Source: Tissierella_B sp964485455
GTDB taxonomy: Bacteria; Bacillota; Clostridia; Tissierellales; Tissierellaceae
DNA: 38,414 bases
Direction: 5' to 3'
Assembly (NCBI GenBank): GCA_964485455.1
Contig: CAZAJU010000006.1
Location: forward strand, 1-38,414
Each line of letters opens with the position of its first letter. Position 1 is the first letter of the stretch. The position numbers were made by a program, and so were the translations under genes. Shown piece by piece: positions 31,888 through 38,414 of this stretch. The notes beneath the pieces are model-generated. The model was not told the origin of the DNA, made no database searches, and was given only the letters and a program-made list of their open reading frames with translations.

Positions 31888-32913
31888 ATGAAAGAAATCA
31901 GAGTAGAAGATGCTGTTGGTATGGTTCTTGGACACGATATCACTGAAATTGTTCCAGGGGAATTCAAGGGAGTAGCCTTTAAAAAGGGTCATGTAATCCA
32001 GGAATCTGATATTGAAAGATTACTTAGAATAGGAAAAGAACATATATATATTTTTGAATTAAAGGAGAACGAACTACATGAAGATGAGGCAGCTATAGCC
32101 TTAGGAAATATTTTATGTGGGGAAGGCGTATATTTTACTACTCCTCCTAGCGAAGGAAAGATCAATTTCAAAGCAAAATATAGAGGACTCTTAAAAATCA
32201 ACAGAGACCTCCTTAATGATATTAATGATATACAGGATATATCCATAGCAACTATTCATGGAAACAGATCCATAGAGGAGGATGAGCTTATAGCTGGATG
32301 CAGGGTCATACCTCTTACTATAGACAAGGGTAAGATCGAAAGGGCTCAAGAGATTTCAGAAGAAAGGGATAAGCTATTCTCTATAAAGCCATATAAACCT
32401 CTAAAGGCCGCTGTTATTGTAACTGGAAGCGAAGTATATAAAGGAAGAATTGAGGACAAGTTTGGACCTGTAGTAGAGAGAAAACTAAAGTTCTTCAACT
32501 CAAATGTTTTTTACAAGGAAATAGTATCAGATGAGCTAGAAACCATAAGGGACACCATTATTAAGGTAAAGGACATGGGTGCAGAGCTTATAGTAGTTAC
32601 TGGCGGTATGAGTGTAGATCCAGATGATAAGACACCAGGAGCAATAAAGTCAGCTGGTACAAGGGTAATATCTTATGGAACTCCAGTACTTCCAGGAGCA
32701 ATGCTATTGTTTGGCTACTTGGGAGATATACCTATATTTGGGCTTCCGGGCTGTGTAATGTTCTCAGCAAGAACTGCCTTCGACCTCCTTCTTCCAAGAA
32801 TTATGGCAGGTGAGGAAATAATAAGACGTGATATTACAAGGCTGGGATATGGGGGGCAATGTACTAAATGCGATATTTGCACCTTCCCAAATTGTCATTT
32901 TGGTAAAAATTAA
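31888..32913 (+). CDS. MoeA/MoaB-like molybdopterin-binding protein with C-terminal cysteine cluster
   Basis: A 341-aa protein. The C-terminal two thirds has the MoaB/MoeA molybdopterin-binding fold: AAVIVTGSEVYKGRIEDKFGP near residue 175, LIVVTGGMSVDPDDKTPGAI near 235 and FGLPGCVMFSARTAFDLLLP near 287. The N-terminal 150 residues resemble the MoeA linker region (VGMVLGHDITEIVPGEFKGVAFKKGHVI). The tail ends in C325, C328, C331 and C336 (CTKCDICTFPNC), a likely metal or iron-sulfur site. It probably processes cofactor for the molybdenum hydroxylase encoded about 18 kb away; the divergent XdhC-like gene supports that. AGGAGAATAT precedes the ATG. Confidence 0.82.
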   Translation: MKEIRVEDAVGMVLGHDITEIVPGEFKGVAFKKGHVIQESDIERLLRIGKEHIYIFELKENELHEDEAAIALGNILCGEGVYFTTPPSEGKINFKAKYRGLLKINRDLLNDINDIQDISIATIHGNRSIEEDELIAGCRVIPLTIDKGKIERAQEISEERDKLFSIKPYKPLKAAVIVTGSEVYKGRIEDKFGPVVERKLKFFNSNVFYKEIVSDELETIRDTIIKVKDMGAELIVVTGGMSVDPDDKTPGAIKSAGTRVISYGTPVLPGAMLLFGYLGDIPIFGLPGCVMFSARTAFDLLLPRIMAGEEIIRRDITRLGYGGQCTKCDICTFPNCHFGKN

Positions 32914-33034
32914 GTAAATTTCCCATTTTCGACACCTTCTCTCATTGATAAATTACTAAATAAATATTAAAATGGTAATTAGCAATGCTATTGGGTATAT
33001 ATTAAAAGAAATAATTAACAAGGGGGTAATAACA

Positions 33035-33973
33035 ATGGGATTAGTAACATCAACCGAAATGTTTAAAAAGGCTTATGAAGGCAAATATGCTATAGGTGCT
33101 TTTAATGTAAACAATATGGAAATTATTCAAGGAATAGTAGAGGCTGCAAAGGAAGAAAAATCCGCTTTAATTTTACAGGTTTCTGCAGGAGCTAGGAAAT
33201 ATGCGAGTTCGGTTTATTTAAGAAAGCTAGTTGAAGCAGCTGTAGAGGACAGTGGATTGGATATTTGTTTGCACCTTGACCACGGCGAAGATTTGGATAT
33301 TGTAAAGAAATGTATAGATGATGGTTTTACCTCAGTTATGATAGATGCTTCCCATCATTCATTTGAAGAAAACATTAGAATAACCAAAGAGGTAGTAGAA
33401 TATGCTCATGCTAGAGGAGTAGTTGTAGAGGCTGAGCTAGGAAGACTTGCAGGAGTAGAGGATGCAGTAAACGTAAAGAAAGAGGATGCAAGCTACACTG
33501 ATCCAGACCAAGCTGTAGAATTTGTACAAAGAACAGGTATTGACTCACTTGCAATTGCCATTGGAACAAGTCATGGTGCGTACAAGTTTAAAGGTGAGCC
33601 AAAATTAGATTTCGAAAGATTGGATATAATTACTAATAAGTTAGCAGGATTCCCACTAGTATTACATGGAGCATCAACAGTATTGCCTGAATTCGTAGCA
33701 CTATGCAACCAGTATGGAGGAGATATACCAGGAGCACAGGGAGTGCCAGAGCATATGCTTCGTCAGGCAGCACAATCAGGAGTATGTAAAATCAATATTG
33801 ATACGGATTTAAGACTTGCAATGACAGCTGCTATTCGTAAGCATTTTGCTGAAAATCCATCAGACTTTGATCCAAGAAAATACTTAGGACCTGCTAGAAC
33901 AGCAATAAAAGAAATGGTACAGCATAAAATTAAAAATGTACTAGGATCATCAAATAGCTACTCACAAAGATAA
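33035..33973 (+). CDS. fba: Class II fructose-bisphosphate aldolase
   Basis: This 312-aa zinc-dependent glycolytic enzyme cleaves fructose 1,6-bisphosphate. The catalytic Asp and a zinc His are in HLDHGED near residues 80-86, and further ligands are in EAELGRL (Glu), GTSHGAYK (His) and LHGAST (His). GSDTDL-type substrate binding is seen as INIDTDLR. I chose ATG 33035 with AAGGGGG upstream; an in-frame ATG at 32972 lacks a ribosome site. A related tagatose-bisphosphate or KSGP-type aldolase cannot be excluded, but the sequence is close to fructose-bisphosphate aldolases of Clostridia. Confidence 0.9.
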   Translation: MGLVTSTEMFKKAYEGKYAIGAFNVNNMEIIQGIVEAAKEEKSALILQVSAGARKYASSVYLRKLVEAAVEDSGLDICLHLDHGEDLDIVKKCIDDGFTSVMIDASHHSFEENIRITKEVVEYAHARGVVVEAELGRLAGVEDAVNVKKEDASYTDPDQAVEFVQRTGIDSLAIAIGTSHGAYKFKGEPKLDFERLDIITNKLAGFPLVLHGASTVLPEFVALCNQYGGDIPGAQGVPEHMLRQAAQSGVCKINIDTDLRLAMTAAIRKHFAENPSDFDPRKYLGPARTAIKEMVQHKIKNVLGSSNSYSQR

Positions 33974-33981
33974 TAGAACAG

Positions 33982-34016
33982 AAGAAGACCATTGAAATTC
34001 AGTGGTCTTCTTTTTT
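33982..34016 (+). terminator. Intrinsic terminator of the aldolase gene
   Basis: AAGAAGACCA pairs with TGGTCTTCTT around an 11-nt loop, followed by a T6 run. Confidence 0.9.
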
Positions 34017-34187
34017 GTTATAAAATAGAGTATAATAAGATTGAGTTTCGTGAAGAGCTGGAAAATTTAAACCATGGTTGTTATAGTTTTATAAAACATA
34101 ACTATTAATAATTAATATTATAAATTTTATTTAGTAATACTTACCAAAGAAACAAACCCTTTTTTCAAATAAACTATTAATATAATC
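34017..34187. other. AT-rich spacer before the tandem repeat
   Basis: There is no gene here. A TATAAT at 34181-34186 directly before the repeat could be the -10 of the ABC transporter operon, but no good -35 is present. Nothing else is recognisable. Confidence 0.4.
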
Positions 34188-34351
34188 TGTATTATAGATA
34201 TGTATTATAGATATGTATTNNNNNNNNNNNNNNNNNNNNNNNNNNNNNNNNNNNNNNNNNNNNNNNNNNNNNNNNNNNNNNNNNNNNNNNNNNNNNNNNN
34301 NNNNNNNNNNNNNNNNNNNTGTATTATAGATATGTATTATAGATATGTATT
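34188..34351. repeat. 13-bp tandem repeat interrupted by an assembly gap
   Basis: The unit TGTATTATAGATA occurs twice plus six bases at 34188-34219, and twice plus six bases at 34320-34351, in the same phase on both sides of 100 N. The N run is a gap placeholder, so the true copy number is unknown and probably higher than four. The last partial unit runs directly into the GGAGTGAT ribosome site of the ABC ATPase gene. Confidence 0.9.
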
Positions 34352-34362
34352 GGAGTGATTAA

Positions 34363-35880
34363 ATGTCAATGCTAAGGATGGTCTCAATATCCAAGTATTT
34401 TGGAAATTTCGCTGCAAATGAAGATGTTAATCTCACAGTAGAAAAAGGTGAAATTCACTCTCTACTAGGGGAAAACGGTGCTGGTAAATCAACTCTGATG
34501 AATGTCTTATATGGTCTTTACAAACCAGATAAGGGAGAAATCTATTTTGAGGACAAGAAACTTAACCTAAGGTCTTCAAAGGATGCCATAAACGTAGGCA
34601 TAGGAATGATACATCAGCATTTTATGCTAATACCTGTACATACTGTTTTTGAAAATATCGTTATGGGCATGGGAAAGGAAAAAGGCTTTGTTATCGATGA
34701 AAAGGCCTTAGAGAAGGAAATTTTGGACATAGCAACTACCTATGGAATGGAAATTTCATTGCATAAGAAGGTCAGTGAGCTCTCAGTAGGTGAGCAGCAA
34801 CGTGTGGAAATCGTAAAGGCATTATATAGAGGAGCAAAGCTACTTATAATGGATGAGCCAACAGCTGTACTAACTCCTCAAGAAACAGAAGAGCTCTTTG
34901 TAACTCTTAAGAGAATGGCAGAGGGTGGTATGTCCATTATACTTATTACCCACAAGCTTAAGGAAGTTATGTCAGTATGCGACAATGTTACGGTCCTTAG
35001 GGATGGAAGAGTTACTAATACCCTAAAGATAAAGGATACAAATGAAAATGAATTGATCAAGTATATGATAGGAAGAGACCTTTCTCCAGTGGTTAGAGAC
35101 GAGACATGTTGCAAGCAAGGAGCAGTTCTTGAACTTAAGAATTTAACATATGTAGATGATAAGAACATCAAAAAGCTAAATAACATAAACCTTCGAGTCT
35201 GTAGCGGAGAAGTATTAGGAATTGCAGGAGTAGATGGAAATGGACAGAAAGAACTGGCAGAATCCATCGTTGGTCTTCTTAAGGCTGCATCAGGCGATAT
35301 TCTTTTATGTGGTGAAGATATAAAAGGAAAGTCTATCGAGAACATTATAAACTTAGGTATAGGCTATATACCTGAAGACAGGCATAAGAGAGGCTTAGTT
35401 CTAGATTTCTCTGTATGTGAAAATTTGATTCTAAAAGACCATGGAAAGAAACCTTTCGTAAAGAATTTGTTCTTTGATTTCGATTCTATTAATAGCCACG
35501 CAGATGAAATGATTCAAAAGTATTCTATCAAAACCAATGGTAGAGAGTCAGAAGCTAGAAGACTGTCAGGCGGTAATCAACAGAAAATAGTAGTAGCTAG
35601 GGAGATAAACAATAAACCTAAGCTATTAATTGCTGTCCAGCCAGCACGTGGAGTCGATATCGGAGCTACTGAATTTATTCATAAGCAGATTATAAAGGCT
35701 AAGGAAGAGGGAGCAGCAGTATTATTGATATCAACAGAGCTTAGCGAAATATATACCCTGTCTGATAGAATTGCGGTTATCTATAAGGGAAATATAGTAG
35801 GAGAAATGGACAGGAAGGACTTCAATGAAAGTGAAATAGGTCTTATGATGGCAGGAATCGACGGGAGGGTGGCTCAATGA
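34363..35880 (+). CDS. Nucleoside/simple-sugar-type ABC transporter ATPase with two ABC domains
   Basis: A 505-aa ATPase of the RbsA/NupO type. Domain 1 has Walker A GENGAGKST near residue 37, signature LSVGEQQRVEIV near 142 and Walker B LLIMDEPTAVL. Domain 2 has a divergent Walker A GVDGNGQKELAE near 288, signature LSGGNQQKIVVARE near 402 and Walker B LLIAVQPARGVD. The weaker second nucleotide site is normal for this class. GGAGTGAT precedes ATG 34363. It overlaps the first permease gene by 4 bp, and with the BMP-type lipoprotein downstream it should energise nucleoside uptake. Confidence 0.93.
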   Translation: MSMLRMVSISKYFGNFAANEDVNLTVEKGEIHSLLGENGAGKSTLMNVLYGLYKPDKGEIYFEDKKLNLRSSKDAINVGIGMIHQHFMLIPVHTVFENIVMGMGKEKGFVIDEKALEKEILDIATTYGMEISLHKKVSELSVGEQQRVEIVKALYRGAKLLIMDEPTAVLTPQETEELFVTLKRMAEGGMSIILITHKLKEVMSVCDNVTVLRDGRVTNTLKIKDTNENELIKYMIGRDLSPVVRDETCCKQGAVLELKNLTYVDDKNIKKLNNINLRVCSGEVLGIAGVDGNGQKELAESIVGLLKAASGDILLCGEDIKGKSIENIINLGIGYIPEDRHKRGLVLDFSVCENLILKDHGKKPFVKNLFFDFDSINSHADEMIQKYSIKTNGRESEARRLSGGNQQKIVVAREINNKPKLLIAVQPARGVDIGATEFIHKQIIKAKEEGAAVLLISTELSEIYTLSDRIAVIYKGNIVGEMDRKDFNESEIGLMMAGIDGRVAQ

Positions 35881-36974
35881 TGAAAACCTTGGAAACTAAG
35901 GTTACGAAGGTAAAGAAAGTGGATAATAAGTCCAGACTCCTATCCATAGGAGTACCACTTATATCTGTAATCTTAGCATTATTAATAGGGAGTATACTAT
36001 TATTGTTTATAGATGTTAACCCTATAGAAGCATATAAGTACTTAATCTTTGGAAACTTTACTAGCATCTATAATATATCGGAAATCTTCGTAAAGGCTAC
36101 TCCAATAATACTGACAGGTCTTGCATTCACATTTGCATATAGAACTGGTCTATTTAACATAGGAGCAGATGGCCAGATGTTTGCAGGTGCAATAGCAGCA
36201 GTGTATGTTGGATTAAAGACAGGACATTTGAGTCCCTTAATATCCATACCGTTGTGCTTAGGAGCAGCCATGATTGCAGGTGCTATTTGTGGTTTAATAC
36301 CTGGATTGTTAAAGGCTGTATTTGGGTCAAGTGAAATCATCACTACCATTATGTTCAACTATATCACACTGTACTTAGTTAGCTTCGTAGTAGATAAGCC
36401 TTTAAGGGAGGCTAGCGGTTTTTATCCTCAAACTGACTTGATTGGTGAAAACGCTTTTTTACCTTATATACTTAAGAACACAAGACTTCACATAGGTATA
36501 ATAGTAGCAATCATCTTAGCTGTACTTGTATACCTAGTCCTTTGGAAAACACCATTTGGATTCAAGCTTAGAGCAGTAGGTTTGAATTCTGATGGAGCTG
36601 AATACTCAGGTATTTCCATTAAGAAGAGCATAATATTATCCTTGGCCATAAGTGGAGCTTTAGCAGGAGTTGCAGGTTTTACTGAGATAAATGGAATTCA
36701 TCACAGGCTTTTAGATAACTTCTCTAGAAATGTAGGATTCGACGGAATTGCTGCAGCCCTCCTAGGAAATACAAATCCTGTAGGTGTTGTAACTTCAGCC
36801 GTACTACTAGGTATGCTTCAGACCGGAGCCAACGCAATGCAGAGAGGTGTTGGAATTCCAGCGAATATTGTAAGTATTATACAGGCCCTAATAATAATAT
36901 TGGTACTTGCAGGAAATAAACTTAGACCAAAAATCGAAGCAAGATTATCCAGAAAAGAAAAGGAGGCAGAATAG
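35877..36974 (+). CDS. ABC transporter permease, BMP/nucleoside family (first)
   Basis: A 365-aa permease of the BPD_transp_2 (RbsC-like) class with about nine membrane helices. Family segments include ATPIILTGLAFTFAYRTGLFNIGADGQMFAGA near residues 75-107, GSSEIITTIMFNYI near 150 and GFDGIAAALLGNTNP near 283. GGGAGGGTGG precedes ATG 35877, whose start overlaps the ATPase stop. It pairs with the next permease to form a heterodimeric channel, as in known nucleoside importers such as NupPQ. Confidence 0.92.
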   Translation: MMKTLETKVTKVKKVDNKSRLLSIGVPLISVILALLIGSILLLFIDVNPIEAYKYLIFGNFTSIYNISEIFVKATPIILTGLAFTFAYRTGLFNIGADGQMFAGAIAAVYVGLKTGHLSPLISIPLCLGAAMIAGAICGLIPGLLKAVFGSSEIITTIMFNYITLYLVSFVVDKPLREASGFYPQTDLIGENAFLPYILKNTRLHIGIIVAIILAVLVYLVLWKTPFGFKLRAVGLNSDGAEYSGISIKKSIILSLAISGALAGVAGFTEINGIHHRLLDNFSRNVGFDGIAAALLGNTNPVGVVTSAVLLGMLQTGANAMQRGVGIPANIVSIIQALIIILVLAGNKLRPKIEARLSRKEKEAE

Positions 36975-37907
36975 ATGAAGGACATAATGACAACTACATT
37001 TTTAATAGCATTATTATCTGCATCCATTCGTCTTACTGTTCCAATACTCTTCGCAGCTCTTGGTGGTATGTATTCTGAGAGAGCTGGAGTAAACAATATA
37101 GGCTTAGAAGGCTTTATGCTTATAGGAGCTTTTACAGGAGTTGTAGGTTCATATTATTCTGGAAGCTACTGGATTGGAGCTTTAATGGCAGTAATATTTG
37201 GAGTACTTATGGCAGCAATCTTCTCTTTTGCTACCGTTAAGATAAAGATCAACCAGATTGTATGTGGTGTAGCTATAAATCTATTGGCTGTTGGTCTAAC
37301 TAGCTTTTTCTTTAGGGCATTATTCGGAATAACTACAGTACCGATTACTGTAGAAGCCTTCCAACCTTTAGAGATACCAGTATTATCCGATATACCAATT
37401 ATTGGTGAGGTGTTCTTCAAACAGACAATTCTTGTATATATAGCATTTTTATTGGTACCGATCTCATCATTCATACTATATAAGACTTCTTGGGGATTGA
37501 GCATCAGAACTGTAGGAGAGCATCCTATGGCAGCAGATACAGTAGGTATACCAGTCGATAAGGTTAGAACCATTTGTGTTCTCTTAAGTGGTGCTTTAGG
37601 AGGATTAGGAGGAGCATTTCTATCCTTAGGTCAGTTCAACATGTTCGTTGACAATATGGTATCAGGTAGAGGATTTATTGCAGTAGCAGCAGTAATCTTT
37701 GGTAAGTGGAGTCCTAAGGGTATTTTATTGGCATCATTGTTATTTGGATTTGCTGATGCTCTTCAAATAAGAGTTCAGATGACCAATATAAACATCCCAT
37801 ACCAATTCCTACTAATGTTCCCATACCTACTTACGGTTATAGCTGTAACTGGAATCGTTGGTAAATCAAGTTCACCTCGTGCACTTGGCAGACCATATGA
37901 AAAGTAG
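36975..37907 (+). CDS. ABC transporter permease, BMP/nucleoside family (second)
   Basis: A 310-aa permease with the partner-subunit pattern LRLTVPILFAALGGMYSERAGVNNIGLEGFMLIGAF (written here as SIRLTVPILF, then NIGLEGFMLIGAF near residues 38-50), FATVKIKINQIVCGVAINLLAVGLTSF near 80-106 and GRGFIAVAAVIFGKW near 234. Its ATG is directly after the stop of the first permease, with AAGGAGG upstream, so expression is coupled. About eight to ten hydrophobic helices are visible. Substrate is inferred from the BMP lipoprotein gene that follows. Confidence 0.91.
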   Translation: MKDIMTTTFLIALLSASIRLTVPILFAALGGMYSERAGVNNIGLEGFMLIGAFTGVVGSYYSGSYWIGALMAVIFGVLMAAIFSFATVKIKINQIVCGVAINLLAVGLTSFFFRALFGITTVPITVEAFQPLEIPVLSDIPIIGEVFFKQTILVYIAFLLVPISSFILYKTSWGLSIRTVGEHPMAADTVGIPVDKVRTICVLLSGALGGLGGAFLSLGQFNMFVDNMVSGRGFIAVAAVIFGKWSPKGILLASLLFGFADALQIRVQMTNINIPYQFLLMFPYLLTVIAVTGIVGKSSSPRALGRPYEK

Positions 37908-37923
37908 TTTCAATTGTTATGAA

Positions 37924-37945
37924 CCTAAATATGTAAATATTTAGG
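37924..37945 (+). other. Hairpin between permease and lipoprotein genes
   Basis: CCTAAATAT and ATATTTAGG pair over 9 bp around GTAA. There is no T tract, so full termination is unlikely; it may protect or partly separate the lipoprotein mRNA, which is commonly needed in excess. Confidence 0.5.
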
Positions 37946-38025
37946 ATAAATAGATAGAGGGGGTGCTTTTAAAGTACGGCTTCAAACTTATAATTTTTAT
38001 GTAAAAAAATTTGAGGAGGTATAGA

Positions 38026-38414
38026 ATGTTCAAGTTAAAGAAAAGATTTGCATTAATACTAGTAGTGGTACTTATTTCTTCAATGATTTATGGTTGTGCA
38101 CCATCAGAAAAGCCAGCTGAAGCCCCAGCAGCAAGTGATGCTCCTGCAGCAGAAGAAGGCAAAGATGAGTATAAGATAGTTTTAGTTTTACCTGGTCCTA
38201 TAAATGATCAAGGCTGGAATGCAACAGCTTATCAAGGACTTCAGCTTGTTGAAAAGGATCTAGGAGTTAAGATGGAATACCTTGAAAGCGTTCAACAATC
38301 AGACTTTGAAGCAGTTTTCACGGATTATGGTACAAAGGGTTATGATTTAGTATTCGCTCATGGAACTCAGTTCTTTGATGCAGCTGCTAAGGTAGGACCA
38401 CAGTTCCCTGATAC
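38026..38414 (+). CDS. BMP-family nucleoside-binding lipoprotein, 3' end cut by the window
   Basis: The reading frame is open to the end of the window (129 codons seen). A signal peptide with lipobox ends at Cys24 (SSMIYGC), followed by an Ala/Pro/Glu-rich linker. The binding domain then begins with YKIVLVLPGPINDQGWNATAYQGL and continues through VQQSDFEAVFTDYGTKGYDLVFAHGTQFFDAA, the BmpA/PnrA pattern. Such lipoproteins deliver purine nucleosides to the adjacent ABC transporter. GAGGAGGT precedes ATG 38026. It follows the permeases, whereas in many operons the lipoprotein gene comes first. Confidence 0.92.
   Translation, partial: MFKLKKRFALILVVVLISSMIYGCAPSEKPAEAPAASDAPAAEEGKDEYKIVLVLPGPINDQGWNATAYQGLQLVEKDLGVKMEYLESVQQSDFEAVFTDYGTKGYDLVFAHGTQFFDAAAKVGPQFPD

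Noticed and set aside
31774..31992. 72-codon minus-strand frame across the XdhC/MoeA intergenic region
   Set aside because: It overlaps the start of the MoeA-like gene, lacks a ribosome site and resembles no protein I know.
34188..34351. CRISPR array
   Set aside because: The repeats are direct 13-bp units without spacers, so this is a simple tandem repeat.

Overview
The window is AT-rich DNA from an anaerobic, spore-forming Firmicute (Clostridia/Tissierellia type). Strong AGGAGG ribosome sites, tightly overlapping genes and the protein families all fit. It carries dpaA-dpaB, the classical dipicolinate synthase, which Clostridium cluster I species lack, so a Tissierellales or Peptostreptococcales-like relative is more likely; this is inference. 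About 39 protein genes are supported, nearly all housekeeping. There is no prophage, insertion sequence, CRISPR array, rRNA or tRNA. A 100-base run of N (34220-34319) marks an assembly gap inside a 13-bp tandem repeat.

Layout. 0.2-2.7 kb: an unknown protein, a MalY/PatB aminotransferase and a HAD phosphatase. 2.8-4.8 kb: cbiB and cobD, late cobalamin synthesis. 5.0-7.7 kb: a two-component system and an HD-domain protein. 7.7-8.0 kb (minus): a small Asn-rich protein. 8.4-14.2 kb: an NCS2 nucleobase permease, a GntR/UTRA regulator and the three subunits of a xanthine dehydrogenase-type molybdenum hydroxylase. 14.4-15.9 kb: a YkvA-like protein and an S-layer-homology protein. 16.0-18.7 kb (minus): ftsX, ftsE and a coiled-coil partner without a recognisable hydrolase domain. 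18.8-20.3 kb: dpaAB behind a sigma-K-like promoter. 20.3-23.8 kb: argF, argG and a family 3 solute-binding lipoprotein. 23.8-25.8 kb: aspartokinase (minus) and dapA (plus), which feed dipicolinate and lysine. 25.9-27.1 kb (minus): a DUF1015 protein. 27.3-29.1 kb: cobU, cobS and a cobC-type phosphatase. 29.3-30.5 kb: an HxlR regulator and a nitroreductase behind a perfect Fur box. 30.5-32.9 kb: divergent XdhC-type and MoeA-like genes, probably serving the molybdenum hydroxylase. 33.0-34.0 kb: class II fructose-bisphosphate aldolase. 34.4 kb to the end: a BMP-type nucleoside ABC transporter whose lipoprotein gene is cut by the window edge.

The most striking signal is a pair of homologous leaders, one before argF (20441-20582) and one before the solute-binding protein gene (22801-22962). 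Each has a strong ribosome site, a 31-codon leader ORF of identical length ending in Gly-Arg-Arg plus five residues, two conserved hairpins, and a final 13-bp hairpin with the same bulged A that buries the Shine-Dalgarno of the downstream gene. Base pairs differ between the copies but pairing is kept, including two double compensatory changes. The layout resembles a translational attenuator in which a ribosome stalled at the tandem Arg codons would open the downstream ribosome site. That predicts arginine control; a metabolite-binding riboswitch is the main alternative. I do not recognise it as a described element.

Functional links: the nucleobase permease, molybdenum hydroxylase, XdhC/MoeA-like factors and nucleoside transporter suggest purine salvage or catabolism. 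DpaAB, aspartokinase and DapA form most of the aspartate-to-dipicolinate route for spores. The two cob clusters together cover nucleotide-loop assembly of cobalamin.
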